Below, in pieces: positions 7,997-16,603 of a stretch of DNA of 47,401 bases. The notes beneath the pieces are model-generated. The model was not told the DNA's origin. It worked only from the letters and a program-made list of their open reading frames with translations, and made no database searches. The translations under genes were made by a program, and so were the position numbers. Within the stretch, counting starts at the first letter, position 1. Each line of letters opens with the position of its first letter. Origin of the DNA: a virus. The stretch lies in IMG/VR virus record IMGVR_UViG_3300047548_000106, positions 1-47,401 of that record; one strand, given 5' to 3'.

Positions 7997-9669
7997 TGGA
8001 TCAGGAAATTCTTATTGATGCAAAAATGGCAGAGCAAATCATTGAAAATGAATTTGCTAACCTAGACCCATTCAATAAGAGTTGGGATGATCTTGTGGGT
8101 TTGCGTGGCCTAGACAAAAATTTTAAGCGTAGAGTAACTAGAAATGTTTCTAAGGCTGTTCCCCCAGGAATGTCAGGTGCATCAACTGGAGCACAGAGTT
8201 TGGTAGTCAACCAAGTACCACGCGATCCAGATGGTCAGATTTCTCGTCAATACCTTTCAGATGCTCGCGCTATTGGCCAGAACGCAGAACATAATGTTGG
8301 ATCAAAGCGAATCAATCCAGGTCAGGTGTATCGTAACGGATACGGTATCTTTGACCTCATTACTCCCCCATATAATCTTTATGAACTATCTGCATTTTAT
8401 GACACATCATTTGCAAATCACGCGGCAGTTGATACAAAGGTTTCCAATACTGTTGGCCTTGGCTATCGTTTTGAAATGAATCAGACCACAGTGATGAAAC
8501 TAGCATCCATTGAGGATGATAAGCGTAGAAATGCTGCCAAGAGGCGTATCGAAAGACTCAAGATGGAACTGGCGGCATGGATTGATGGCTGTAATGATGA
8601 TGAAAGCCTTACTAAGACATTAGAGAAGGTTGTCACAGATATGCAGGCAACTGGAAATGGTTACATTGAAATTGGTCGCACAGTTGCTGGAGATATTGGT
8701 TACATTGGACATATTCCAGCAACAACAATGCGTGTTCGTCGTCTACATGACGGATACATTCAAATCATTGCTGGAACAATTACTTATTTCCGTAATTTTG
8801 GAGCAAAGAATCCAAATCCAGTAACTGTTGATCCCCGTCCAAACGAGGTAATTCACCTTAAGGAATATTCACCACTTAATACCTTCTATGGCGTACCAGA
8901 CATTGTTGCTGCTATGCCAGCACTGCGTGGCGATCAGATGGCACAGCAATACAATATCGACTACTTTGAGAATAAGGCTGTTCCAAGATACATTATTACA
9001 GTCAAAGGCGCTAAGTTGACGCCAGAGGCTGAAGACAAGTTGTTCAGATTCTTCCAAACAGGACTCAAGGGGCAGTCACACAGAACACTCTACATCCCAC
9101 TTCCTGGCGATGCTGAAGGTAGTAAGATTGAGTTTGAAATGCATCCAATTGAAAATGGCGTGCAAGAGGCTTCCTTCGATAAGTATCGTGAGCGTAATCG
9201 TGATGATATTCTTATGGCACATCAGGTTCCACTATCAAAACTTGGCGGCATAGATGCAAGTCTTTCTGCTGCTATGACACAAGACAGAACTTTCCGTGAT
9301 CAAGTTGCTAAACCATTACAAGAATATGTCGCTAAGGCAATTAATAAGATTATAAGGGAAAAGACTGATGTTGTAGAACTTATCTTCAATCAGGTTTCTC
9401 TTACTGATGAGATTGCTGAATCTCAGATTCTTGAACGTTATGTTAAGAATAAGATTCTTGTTCCAAATGAGGCTCGTGAAAAGATCGGGTATCCACAAAG
9501 AGATGGTGGCGATGACCCTATGGAGATGACTGCAAGACAAGCAGCGGATGCTCGTGCCAATACAGCACAAAATAGAGCAAGAGATACAGAAAGATCAAAC
9601 AATCAGTCCGATGGCCCAGGAGCAGTTTCTGGTAGAAATCCAAAGGGCGAAGGCAGTAAAACATCGTAA
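7996..9669 (+). CDS. portal protein
   Basis: The 557-residue protein fits the PBSX-like portal family, which forms the dodecameric ring at the unique capsid vertex through which DNA passes. Visible hallmarks are TPPYNLYELSAFYDTSFANH (about residues 120-139), the VDTKVSNTVGLGYRF segment, a central block with LKEYSPLNTFYGVPDI (about residues 289-304), and FRDQVAKPLQEYVAKAIN before a polar, disordered C-terminus with many Arg, Asn and Gln. Its position just before a protease-scaffold gene and the capsid gene matches the PBSX-type order of portal, XkdF-like protein and capsid protein. Translation is coupled to the upstream gene through TAATG. Confidence 0.9.
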   Translation: MDQEILIDAKMAEQIIENEFANLDPFNKSWDDLVGLRGLDKNFKRRVTRNVSKAVPPGMSGASTGAQSLVVNQVPRDPDGQISRQYLSDARAIGQNAEHNVGSKRINPGQVYRNGYGIFDLITPPYNLYELSAFYDTSFANHAAVDTKVSNTVGLGYRFEMNQTTVMKLASIEDDKRRNAAKRRIERLKMELAAWIDGCNDDESLTKTLEKVVTDMQATGNGYIEIGRTVAGDIGYIGHIPATTMRVRRLHDGYIQIIAGTITYFRNFGAKNPNPVTVDPRPNEVIHLKEYSPLNTFYGVPDIVAAMPALRGDQMAQQYNIDYFENKAVPRYIITVKGAKLTPEAEDKLFRFFQTGLKGQSHRTLYIPLPGDAEGSKIEFEMHPIENGVQEASFDKYRERNRDDILMAHQVPLSKLGGIDASLSAAMTQDRTFRDQVAKPLQEYVAKAINKIIREKTDVVELIFNQVSLTDEIAESQILERYVKNKILVPNEAREKIGYPQRDGGDDPMEMTARQAADARANTAQNRARDTERSNNQSDGPGAVSGRNPKGEGSKTS

Positions 9670-9693
9670 CGAAATTGTTACAAAAAATTATAG

Positions 9694-9699
9694 TATAAT
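9694..9699 (+). promoter_or_regulatory. -10 element (TATAAT) for the protease and capsid unit
   Basis: TATAAT lies 25 bases after the portal stop. Predicted start near 9706 gives a leader of about 29 bases containing AAAGGA (9718-9723) before the ATG at 9735. No -35 element at a normal distance is visible. Confidence 0.5.
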
Positions 9700-9709
9700 G
9701 GGGAATGGT

Positions 9710-9742
9710 ATGAGTATAAAGGATGTTTTACATTATGCATAA
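9710..9742 (+). CDS. possible 10-codon leader peptide overlapping the protease start
   Basis: An ATG 10 bases after the -10 element opens the reading frame MSIKDVLHYA and stops with TAA at 9740-9742, eight bases past the ATG at 9735 of the protease gene. It could be a leaderless uORF coupling translation to the protease, or chance. No sequence feature beyond position and overlap supports it. Confidence 0.2.
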   Translation: MSIKDVLHYA

Positions 9743-11351
9743 GTACGCAGAAACAAAAGCGGCTATTAGTGGAAACGCTATTCATTTTTCTACTCCTATT
9801 ACAAAAATCGATGTAGAAAAAAGAATGGTTCATGGTTTCGCTACTTTGGATAATCTTGATCGTCAAAATGATAAAGTAGATGCGGAAGCATCAATTCGTG
9901 CGTTTTCTAATTTTAGAAATAATCTCAGAGAAATGCACCAGCCAATTGCTGTTGGCAAAGTAGTTTCATTTAAGCCAGAAAAGTATTACGATGAAGAGAG
10001 CGGCAAGTTCTATAATGGTGTTTATGTTTCTGCATATGTAAGTAAGGGTGCTCAGGATACTTGGGAAAAGGTTCTTGATAAGACGCTTACTGGTTTTTCA
10101 ATTGGTGGGGAAATTGATGATGCAGAAGACGTATTTGACGAGGATATGAATAAGGCTTATCGTGTTATCAAGGAATATAGACTAAGCGAACTTTCCCTTG
10201 TCGATAATCCAGCAAATCAATTTGCTAATGTTATTTCTATTGAAAAGGTAGATGGTTCAGATAAGATGAACGGCTATCTTTCCAAGGCAACTATTGAAAA
10301 TATTTTCTGGTGCCGCAAGGATGACATTATTCAAATGTCATATTCTGAAAATCGCGCATGTCCACAATGCGATAAGGCAATGTCAAATATCGGATTTGTT
10401 GAGAGCAACGATGTTGACAAGGCATCAACAGTCAAGGGCATTATCAAGAGCATCAAGAGAATTGAAATCATGAAGGATATCGATGAGGGTGACTATGTTC
10501 TTGTTGATGGATATTATGGTCGTGTTCAGCAGATTGTGTATAAGGGTGGCGCAAGACTTTCATCTGAAGAAGTAGCGGTGATGGCGAAGTCAGATGATCC
10601 AGTTGTGATTATTAAGAAATACTCACAAAATTCAGGTATAATAGTACCAACAAATTGTCGCGTTATTAAAAATATTTCTTCATTAGAAAAGGTTAATGCG
10701 ATTAGTAAATCAGAGGTAAAGGAGGTAAGCAAGATGGACTCAGATATCATTGTTGTAGATGAAATTGAGAAGAGCATGGACTTCCCTGGCACTGATTCAG
10801 AAGATCAGAAGAATCCTTCCGATACCGCAAACGAAGCAGCCAATGTCGCTATGGACAAGGCAGTAGAGATTGAAATCGAATCAGAAGACAAGGAAGAAGA
10901 TGAGATGGAAGAGGATATGAAGGAGGAAGTTGACAAGTTCGCTGAAGATGCATCCGATGCAGAAGCAGGCGGCGCGGCTTCATCAGTCAATTCTCGCAAG
11001 GCCGTCGATTCACCAGCGGTAGTTAGCGAAGAGGACGTTAACGCAACTGTGAAGATGATTAAGGAGATTAATGATTCTCTATCATCAACACTTTCCACTC
11101 TTGCAGAAACAGTAAAGGCTCTTGATGCCAAGATTGAAGGCATTAACAAGGCGGTTGCTGGGATTTCTAGCGAAGTAGAAGGTGTAAAGGATAGTTTTGG
11201 AAAGCGTGTGGATGCTGTGGAAAAGGACACCGCTTTCCGTAAGTCTGCTGATCTTGGCGAGATCTTGCAGGAAGAACCAGTAATAATGGAGAAGTCAATG
11301 GCTTCTTCATGGGGCGGTCGTTTCCTCAATTCAGCCGACCTATTTAGATAA
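9735..11351 (+). CDS. prohead protease fused to a scaffold-like C-terminal region
   Basis: Residues 15-170 match S78/XkdF-like prohead proteases: VHGFATLDNLDRQNDKVD, then His68 in REMHQP and Ser122 in LTGFSIGGE as likely catalytic residues, and ELSLVDNPAN. A middle insert of about 130 residues has a Cys cluster (CRKDD, CPQC) and a small beta-rich segment (GDYVLVDGYYGRVQQIVYKG). The last third is acidic (EDKEEDEMEEDMKEEVDK) followed by a coiled coil near residues 440-510, as expected of a scaffold. I infer that the protein guides capsid assembly and then cleaves itself and the shell. I chose ATG 9735 because AAAGGA lies 11 bases upstream; ATG 9723 in the same frame has no suitable ribosome binding site. 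The total is 538 residues. Confidence 0.82.
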   Translation: MHKYAETKAAISGNAIHFSTPITKIDVEKRMVHGFATLDNLDRQNDKVDAEASIRAFSNFRNNLREMHQPIAVGKVVSFKPEKYYDEESGKFYNGVYVSAYVSKGAQDTWEKVLDKTLTGFSIGGEIDDAEDVFDEDMNKAYRVIKEYRLSELSLVDNPANQFANVISIEKVDGSDKMNGYLSKATIENIFWCRKDDIIQMSYSENRACPQCDKAMSNIGFVESNDVDKASTVKGIIKSIKRIEIMKDIDEGDYVLVDGYYGRVQQIVYKGGARLSSEEVAVMAKSDDPVVIIKKYSQNSGIIVPTNCRVIKNISSLEKVNAISKSEVKEVSKMDSDIIVVDEIEKSMDFPGTDSEDQKNPSDTANEAANVAMDKAVEIEIESEDKEEDEMEEDMKEEVDKFAEDASDAEAGGAASSVNSRKAVDSPAVVSEEDVNATVKMIKEINDSLSSTLSTLAETVKALDAKIEGINKAVAGISSEVEGVKDSFGKRVDAVEKDTAFRKSADLGEILQEEPVIMEKSMASSWGGRFLNSADLFR

Positions 11352-11378
11352 ACAAAAACACAGGAGGTGAAAGTCAAA

Positions 11379-12503
11379 ATGGCAGAAGAAATTCTAAAGA
11401 ACCAACCAAGTTCAGAAGGTGCTTACGGTGATCCAAACCCAGGTCTATACCAGGGTCAGGGCGCTGTTGCTAACCTCGGCATTGGTGATGTTCCAGGAGT
11501 TGAAGGTGGAGATCCCTGGGGAACCCCAGGTGTTATTCCAACTGCAAATATGGGATCATTTGATGGACCAAACGCTGTTAACCCAGTCGGTGTCCCTGGT
11601 GGTATCCTAAATCCCGAACAGGCTCGTCGTTTTATCGACTATGTTTGGGACGCAACAGTTCTCGCCCAAGATGGCCGTAGAGTTACAATGCGTGCAAACA
11701 CGATTGAACTTGAGAAGGTTAACGTTGGAGAGCGTGTTATTCGCGCTGCTTCACAGGCTCTAGGTGAGTATACAAATGCTGGTGCAACATTCACAAAGGT
11801 TGAACTTACCACAAAGAAGATCCGTTTGGATTGGGAAGTTTCAACTGAAGCCCTTGAAGACAACGTTGAGGGTGCAGCACTAGAAGATCATCTTGTTCGT
11901 TTGATGACCAATGCATTTGGTAACGACATCGAAGATCTTGCTATCAATGGCGATGGAGGTGTAGATCCATTCCTCGGCATTATGGAGGGCTTTGCTTATC
12001 AGGTAAAGACTTCTGGCGATGCTCATGAAGCAGTTGTTGACCTTACAAACGGTTACACACCAGCCGTCATGCAGGAAGTTATCTATGCTCTCCCACGCAA
12101 GTACCGCGCAATCAAGAGCGGCCTTAAGTTCTATGCTGGAACAGATGTTTTCGCAAACATCGTTTCACAGAACGGCACACTTGGTGACGCTATTGCAGAG
12201 GCATTCCGTACACAGGATTACCGCAATGCGTACCTAGGTGGCGCTGGCCAGACATTTGGTGGCGCTCGTACCACTCGCGTGCTTGGCATTGATGTTCAGG
12301 AAGTTCCTTACTACCCTGCTGATTATGTCGATCTCACATTCCCACAGAACCGCGTTTGGGGCTTCCAGCGCGATATCACTGTGAACCGTGAGTACAAGCC
12401 AAAGAAGGATACAATTGAGTACACCATCTTTGTCCGTTTCGGCCTAACATGGGAAGAACTAGATGCTGTTGCATTCGTTGATGCTTCAATCCCAGTATCA
12501 TGA
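11379..12503 (+). CDS. major capsid protein (HK97-fold)
   Basis: The 374-residue protein directly follows the protease-scaffold gene and has a very strong ribosome binding site (AGGAGGTGA 8 bases before the ATG), as expected for the most abundant virion protein. Residues 1-75 are Gly, Pro and Asn-rich and may be flexible or removed on maturation. From about residue 76 (LNPEQARRFIDYVWDATVLA) the sequence has the features of an HK97-like shell protein, with the pattern VELTTKKIRLDWEVSTEALE and a C-terminal strand pair (TIEYTIFVRFGLTWEELDAV). Codons favour CGT, CGC and AAG, unlike the AGA-rich tail genes. A GTG at 11367 in the same frame lies inside the Shine-Dalgarno and is rejected. A terminator follows. 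Confidence 0.88.
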   Translation: MAEEILKNQPSSEGAYGDPNPGLYQGQGAVANLGIGDVPGVEGGDPWGTPGVIPTANMGSFDGPNAVNPVGVPGGILNPEQARRFIDYVWDATVLAQDGRRVTMRANTIELEKVNVGERVIRAASQALGEYTNAGATFTKVELTTKKIRLDWEVSTEALEDNVEGAALEDHLVRLMTNAFGNDIEDLAINGDGGVDPFLGIMEGFAYQVKTSGDAHEAVVDLTNGYTPAVMQEVIYALPRKYRAIKSGLKFYAGTDVFANIVSQNGTLGDAIAEAFRTQDYRNAYLGGAGQTFGGARTTRVLGIDVQEVPYYPADYVDLTFPQNRVWGFQRDITVNREYKPKKDTIEYTIFVRFGLTWEELDAVAFVDASIPVS

Positions 12504-12526
12504 TAAGTTCTAAACAATAAGATTGT

Positions 12527-12557
12527 GGGGCCACGAAAGTGGCCCCCTTTCTTATTT
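12527..12557 (+). terminator. intrinsic terminator after the capsid gene
   Basis: A perfect 8-bp stem (GGGGCCAC / GTGGCCCC) closed by a GAAA tetraloop spans 12527-12546 and is followed by CTTTCTTATTT. The next promoter's -10 element starts 16 bases after the stem. Confidence 0.9.
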
Positions 12558-12562
12558 GATGA

Positions 12563-12568
12563 TATAAT
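12563..12568 (+). promoter_or_regulatory. extended -10 element (TGATATAAT) for the post-capsid unit
   Basis: TATAAT preceded by TGA lies between the capsid terminator and the ATG at 12593. A start near 12575 leaves a leader of about 18 bases with AGAGAAGGG (12576-12584) as ribosome binding site. Confidence 0.6.
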
Positions 12569-12592
12569 TGCAATAAGAGAAGGGTATTTATT

Positions 12593-13084
12593 ATGGAAAA
12601 TTCAGTCGTAGAAGAAACTGTGGATGCACCAGAGGCAGTTGCTGATGTTGTTGTTGAAACAGTAAAGAAGTCGCGCAAGCCAAGGACTGAAAAGGTTGCA
12701 GAAGAACTTCCAGTAGAAAATGTATCTATTGGCGAGCAAATTGTTGAAAATGACGAGGGACAGAAGGTTATTGCTGCTCCCAAGAAGTCTAGGGCACCAA
12801 GAATGTCAAACATGCATACAAAGAATGAAAGTGGAATTGTTGGATCACATGCCGCAGATAGTGCGCTAAAGAATGCTCCAACTGCCTCTGCTAAGACAGT
12901 AAAGAAGGAAGTAGACTCAGAGAAGGTCGCTGTATGGTCATCCAAGAACATTCGTTGGACTGGCGTTGGCGAACTTTCTAAGGGTTATAATATTGTGACA
13001 AAGGAGGCTGCTGAAAAGTGGTTGACAAGACAGGGTATTCGTGAGGCTACCCCAGAAGAAGTTGCCACCTATTACAGCAAATAA
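12593..13084 (+). CDS. hypothetical protein after the capsid gene
   Basis: The 163-residue protein has an acidic N-terminus (VVEETVDAPEAVADVV) and two basic repeats, KKSRKPR (25-31) and KKSRAPR (64-70), in a disordered Lys, Pro and Ala-rich region. A compact C-terminal part follows (about residues 110-163, WSSKNIRWTGVGEL through TPEEVATYYSK). It has its own promoter and Shine-Dalgarno and starts the connector gene cluster. Its place suggests a head decoration or head-tail joining role, but I do not recognise a family. The next gene follows after 3 bases. Confidence 0.75.
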   Translation: MENSVVEETVDAPEAVADVVVETVKKSRKPRTEKVAEELPVENVSIGEQIVENDEGQKVIAAPKKSRAPRMSNMHTKNESGIVGSHAADSALKNAPTASAKTVKKEVDSEKVAVWSSKNIRWTGVGELSKGYNIVTKEAAEKWLTRQGIREATPEEVATYYSK

Positions 13085-13087
13085 TAA

Positions 13088-14104
13088 ATGGAAATCACTA
13101 GATTACAACCATTTCCACTAACATTCAGTCATCCAGGATTTAATCCTGAGACTGCCTATGTTCTTGTTATTATGGACAGCCATAATGAAGAGTTAAATGA
13201 ATTTCTTGTTACTAGTGATTCTGAGGGTGTCATCACTACAACTTTGCCAGACTACTATTCTCGTTATGACGAAGAATACCGTGGAGAAGTTTATTTTAAT
13301 CTATCTCTTACGCCAGAGGAAACAGCACTTAGAGGCGACCTTGTATGGATTGACACAATCACCATTATGCGTCCATATGTAGATCCAGACCTTCTTGCCG
13401 ATACTCCCGATGATCAAATGGATGCAGAAATGTATGAGGCAATTGCTCGTGCCATTATTAATTCTATTACTGGCGGATTCAAATACGAACGTCAAACAGT
13501 AGAAACTGTAGGGCTTGGCAACGACTATCTTGCTTTGCCATTTAGGCTTTGTAAAGTTGTCCAGGTATGGGAAAATGATATTCTTGTATATGATACAGAA
13601 TCAACAGATCCAAATTGGACAAACACAAGAGAATACTACATCACTCCAGACAAAGGTTCTATTAGCGTAAAGGTACCAGGAACAACGGGGTACAATCGTA
13701 GACAATCAAAGCCACCATATAAGATCAAGGGTGCATCAGATTCATTTACACTATATAATACAAATGATTCACCAAACTTCTCCGAATATGTGGCATATGA
13801 CACAAAGATATTCGCTGACGGTGCTGGAGGATCTCCAATGTTCCCATCTGGCTGGGATTATGTTGTCATTGTAGAGGCTGGCTGGCCAGTTATTCCTCAG
13901 GACATTAAGCAGGCAACAGAACTCATTGTGAATGATTTAAGGTGTAATAATATTCCTTACATTAATTCATATATTAAGGATTACAAGAGCGATCAGTTTA
14001 CGCTTAAGTTTGATGACAGGGTATTTAAAGATACTGGAAATCGTATTGCAGATAAGATTCTTTCTGCTTATGTTCGTCCAATCTACCGCCTGGGAGTGCT
14101 GTAA
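13088..14104 (+). CDS. head-tail connector (adaptor) protein
   Basis: The 338-residue protein lies where head completion proteins sit, after the capsid gene and before the neck genes. Residues 1-95 look beta-rich (YVLVIMDSHNEELNEFLVTS, GEVYFNLSLTPEE). The middle contains GNDYLALPFRLCKVVQVWEN, a strand-rich segment common in phage adaptor proteins. The C-terminal part (PQDIKQATELIVNDLRCNNI, later FDDRVFKDTGNRIADKILSA) is helical, as in proteins that dock under the portal. No Shine-Dalgarno is seen; translation probably couples to the gene ending 3 bases upstream. The exact family is uncertain. Confidence 0.65.
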   Translation: MEITRLQPFPLTFSHPGFNPETAYVLVIMDSHNEELNEFLVTSDSEGVITTTLPDYYSRYDEEYRGEVYFNLSLTPEETALRGDLVWIDTITIMRPYVDPDLLADTPDDQMDAEMYEAIARAIINSITGGFKYERQTVETVGLGNDYLALPFRLCKVVQVWENDILVYDTESTDPNWTNTREYYITPDKGSISVKVPGTTGYNRRQSKPPYKIKGASDSFTLYNTNDSPNFSEYVAYDTKIFADGAGGSPMFPSGWDYVVIVEAGWPVIPQDIKQATELIVNDLRCNNIPYINSYIKDYKSDQFTLKFDDRVFKDTGNRIADKILSAYVRPIYRLGVL

Positions 14105-14589
14105 TGGCTTTATTTGGAACAAATGTCTGCTCCAGTCTATTTTTTCAAATGCAGTGTGATTTGTATTACGCAACTGAATCACAAGATCAATATGGAAAAA
14201 TAGATAAGCGTTGGGAATTTGACATGATCGAAAAGTGTTCGTTTTATACATTAAGTGATAAAAGTAATGACAACAACTTTTCATTTGAAGATGGAAGATT
14301 CTTTAAACTAGAAACAATGCTTTATGGCAGATTTGCCACAGATCCAAGACAAGATTCAACTGGTTTATATCATCCACTATCTCATATACTTGTCACAAAT
14401 ATTCGCGGGGCAACGTGTAACACAGAAACATTCTTCATTGAAACAGATGGAGAGTATGCGGGAAAGCCAACAGTATATGAAATAAAAACCTGTCAGCCAT
14501 TCGTTGGCCCATTTAATAGTGTTGAGTATTATAAGATTCAACTAGAGAGATCTGATCGACAGGAGATAAGCAATAATGTTTCGTGTTAG
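14104..14589 (+). CDS. head closure / neck protein
   Basis: This 161-residue protein overlaps the previous stop by one base (TAATG). It starts MALFGTNVCSSLFFQMQCDL and is strand-rich (VYEIKTCQPFVGPFNSVEYY at about residues 127-146). Size and position between the adaptor and the next neck gene fit a head-closure or stopper protein of siphophages. There is no diagnostic motif, so the role comes from gene order. Its end overlaps the next gene by 14 bases. Confidence 0.6.
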   Translation: MALFGTNVCSSLFFQMQCDLYYATESQDQYGKIDKRWEFDMIEKCSFYTLSDKSNDNNFSFEDGRFFKLETMLYGRFATDPRQDSTGLYHPLSHILVTNIRGATCNTETFFIETDGEYAGKPTVYEIKTCQPFVGPFNSVEYYKIQLERSDRQEISNNVSC

Positions 14590-15250
14590 AATGGACTCAA
14601 AAGAAGTAAATCAAATTTTAGGAAATACCGTTAAATATTCCTATGGATTTTTAGATGGACTAAATATAGAACAAATATATTTTAATGAAGTGCTCGGAGA
14701 AACAATTGTCGATATATTGAATAAATATATTGATTCAAAAGCAAAGGCAAATCCACAATCTCTGCATCATATATATGAGTGGAATATGATTGGCAATCCA
14801 AGTGGAAGGCTTTTTGAAATTAAGTCAAGGGCAAGCAAAAGAGTTATCCATTTTCAGGGAAAATTTTTACAATCAAAATCAACTGCTGAAACATCTTCTG
14901 AGCCATTTGTAGATAAAGCAAAAATAATGGAAGATGGAATATCTATTTCAATAGAACCAAAAAATGGTCCATTAGTATTTAAAGACAATGGGGAAACAGT
15001 CTTTACTATGAATTCTATATTTATTGAACACCCTGGAGGAGATGAAGTTGCTGGAAGTTTTGGTAGATTGATTGAAGAATTCTTCTCACAATATCTAACT
15101 GGAGCAGTACTTTCCCAACTAATGAATAAATTAAATACTCCAAAAGAATTCGTTCAAAATTTTCCAAATGGAGTAAGGCATGGTGGAAGAAGTACAGGGA
15201 TAAAGGCAGGTAGGAATTATCTAAAAGCAGATGGAGTTGTTATAGAATGA
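14576..15250 (+). CDS. neck / head-tail joining protein (HK97 gp10-like position)
   Basis: The 224-residue protein starts with MFRVRMDSKEVNQILGNTVK and overlaps its neighbours on both sides (14 bases upstream, ATGA downstream). A helical N-terminus and a strand-rich middle (KRVIHFQGKFL, GPLVFKDNGETVFTMNSIFI) are seen, and the C-terminus is basic. Genes in this position between stopper and tail terminator usually encode the HK97 gp10-like neck component. No catalytic motif is seen. The assignment is by synteny and size. Confidence 0.58.
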   Translation: MFRVRMDSKEVNQILGNTVKYSYGFLDGLNIEQIYFNEVLGETIVDILNKYIDSKAKANPQSLHHIYEWNMIGNPSGRLFEIKSRASKRVIHFQGKFLQSKSTAETSSEPFVDKAKIMEDGISISIEPKNGPLVFKDNGETVFTMNSIFIEHPGGDEVAGSFGRLIEEFFSQYLTGAVLSQLMNKLNTPKEFVQNFPNGVRHGGRSTGIKAGRNYLKADGVVIE

Positions 15251-15762
15251 CATTTTCAAATTTTACTCTTCCAGTACTAACCATTAACGGATATTTGTGG
15301 GATACGATGAAGCAGATTGAGCCAACATTTCAAAAAAAATACGGAAACACTATTCCGTTTTTTCCAATGAGTGACTCAGCAAGCGGAACAAAATCATGGG
15401 AAAATAAAACATATGTTATATATGACAGAATGCTAAAGATGACGCCATCCCCATTTCCATATATAAAAAAGGACCATATTCTTTATGCAGTCAAGGGAAA
15501 AGAAGAGCAAACGTTTGAGTGGGGGATGGCCCTTCAGTATATTCTTGACAGACAGGATGATTCTGCCCAAGATATTAATGATTGGAACAGATCACAAAAT
15601 AATCCAACAAATGTCTATTTTCATCATTTAAGAGTTTTTCAAGCAGGAGATTCTTCATTTTCAAGATCTAGAGATTTTAGCAATCGGCCATATTATATAA
15701 CTGAATTTATTGTTGATGCAACATACCACTTAACAGACTCTATAGAAGATCATTTGTCATAA
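15247..15762 (+). CDS. tail terminator (tail completion) protein
   Basis: The 171-residue protein lies immediately before the tail tube gene, the usual place of the tail terminator that caps the tube and joins it to the neck. It starts with ATGA overlapping the previous stop. The sequence alternates short strands and helices (VLTINGYLWDTMKQIEPTFQ; FEWGMALQYILDRQ; ITEFIVDATYHLTDS). No motif proves the family, so the call rests on gene order and size. Confidence 0.6.
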   Translation: MTFSNFTLPVLTINGYLWDTMKQIEPTFQKKYGNTIPFFPMSDSASGTKSWENKTYVIYDRMLKMTPSPFPYIKKDHILYAVKGKEEQTFEWGMALQYILDRQDDSAQDINDWNRSQNNPTNVYFHHLRVFQAGDSSFSRSRDFSNRPYYITEFIVDATYHLTDSIEDHLS

Positions 15763-15770
15763 AAAGCCTG

Positions 15771-15776
15771 TATAAT
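15771..15776 (+). promoter_or_regulatory. -10 element (TATAAT) for the tail tube gene
   Basis: TATAAT preceded by CTG lies just after the terminator-protein gene. A start near 15783 gives a leader of about 48 bases with AGAGGTGA (15817-15823) 7 bases before the ATG at 15831. Confidence 0.55.
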
Positions 15777-15830
15777 TAGTCTTGAGGAAACACGCCACTA
15801 TTAATTTAAGGAAAACAGAGGTGAAAAAAT

Positions 15831-16508
15831 ATGGCTTATACCCGTGGTAATTCTAAGAATATCATCGTAGGTGCAGCAGCGTTCTTTGTTAGCAAGTCAG
15901 CAGAATTTGACCCAACAAACGTTAGCCCAAAACTACCTGATTTCGTAGCAGGAACATCATACCGCGAGACACTAACTGCTGCAACAACAGTTGTTCGCAA
16001 TGTTGGTTACACAATGAATGGTCTAGAACTTCAGTTCCAGCCAGACTTCGGCGAAGTTGCTGTTGATCAGTTGCTTGACGTTGCAAAGTTGTACAAGCAG
16101 GGTATGCAGGTTAACCTTAATACTACATTTGCAGAAGCAACACTAGAAAACCTTGTTGTTGCTATTGCTGCTCGTAGCGAGGACTACTATGACAATGTTC
16201 AGATGAAGAATCCACTAGAAACAGGAACAGTAAACTACACTGACCTTCTAGAACTTCAGTCTGGCGAACTTGGCGAATGCCCAGTAGAAAGAGGCATTGT
16301 TACAGTTGGACCAGGAAACGGTGACTGTGCAACTGGATCAGCAATTGAACGTATCTACGTTGCTTACCGTGCTCTCTCAATTGAAAACGTTACAGTATCA
16401 GCAAAGCGTGACGAGGCTTCAATGTTTGAAGTTTCCTTCCGCTTGCTTCCACATGATTCAAATGGATCATACGGACGCATTGTTGATCGTCTAGTACCCG
16501 CTTCATGA
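15831..16508 (+). CDS. major tail tube protein
   Basis: The 225-residue protein begins MAYTRGNSKNIIVGAAAFFV, typical of siphophage tail tube proteins that start with an N-terminal strand and a small-residue segment. It has its own promoter and a strong Shine-Dalgarno. Its codon use is skewed to CGT, CGC and AAG like the capsid gene, in line with high expression. It is followed by a UUCG-loop terminator and then the chaperone pair, the standard order of tube, chaperones and tape measure. The 225-residue size fits tube proteins (about 150-300). No sheath gene is present, favouring a non-contractile tail. Confidence 0.82.
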   Translation: MAYTRGNSKNIIVGAAAFFVSKSAEFDPTNVSPKLPDFVAGTSYRETLTAATTVVRNVGYTMNGLELQFQPDFGEVAVDQLLDVAKLYKQGMQVNLNTTFAEATLENLVVAIAARSEDYYDNVQMKNPLETGTVNYTDLLELQSGELGECPVERGIVTVGPGNGDCATGSAIERIYVAYRALSIENVTVSAKRDEASMFEVSFRLLPHDSNGSYGRIVDRLVPAS

Positions 16509-16536
16509 TAATCAAATAACAACTTAATAGGCAATT

Positions 16537-16560
16537 GCCCCGCTTCGGCGGGGCTTTTGT
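16537..16560 (+). terminator. intrinsic terminator after the tail tube gene
   Basis: A perfect 7-bp stem (GCCCCGC / GCGGGGC) with a TTCG tetraloop spans 16537-16554 and is followed by TTTTGT. It separates the tube gene from the chaperone unit; the next -10 element begins 11 bases after the stem. Confidence 0.93.
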
Positions 16561-16565
16561 CATGA

Positions 16566-16571
16566 TATACT
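16566..16571 (+). promoter_or_regulatory. extended -10 element (TGATATACT) for the tail chaperone genes
   Basis: TATACT preceded by TGA lies 11 bases after the terminator stem. Transcription should begin around 16578-16580. An in-frame ATG at 16580 could be used without a leader, but GAAAGGGA followed by ATG 16604 is a better start. Confidence 0.5.
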
Positions 16572-16603
16572 ATACGCATATGGCTATCAAGAAAGGGAAT
16601 GAA

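Noticed and set aside
9665-9679. GTAAC-GAAATT-GTTAC hairpin after the portal as terminator
   Set aside because: The stem is only 5 bp of weak pairs and is followed by A-rich rather than T-rich sequence.
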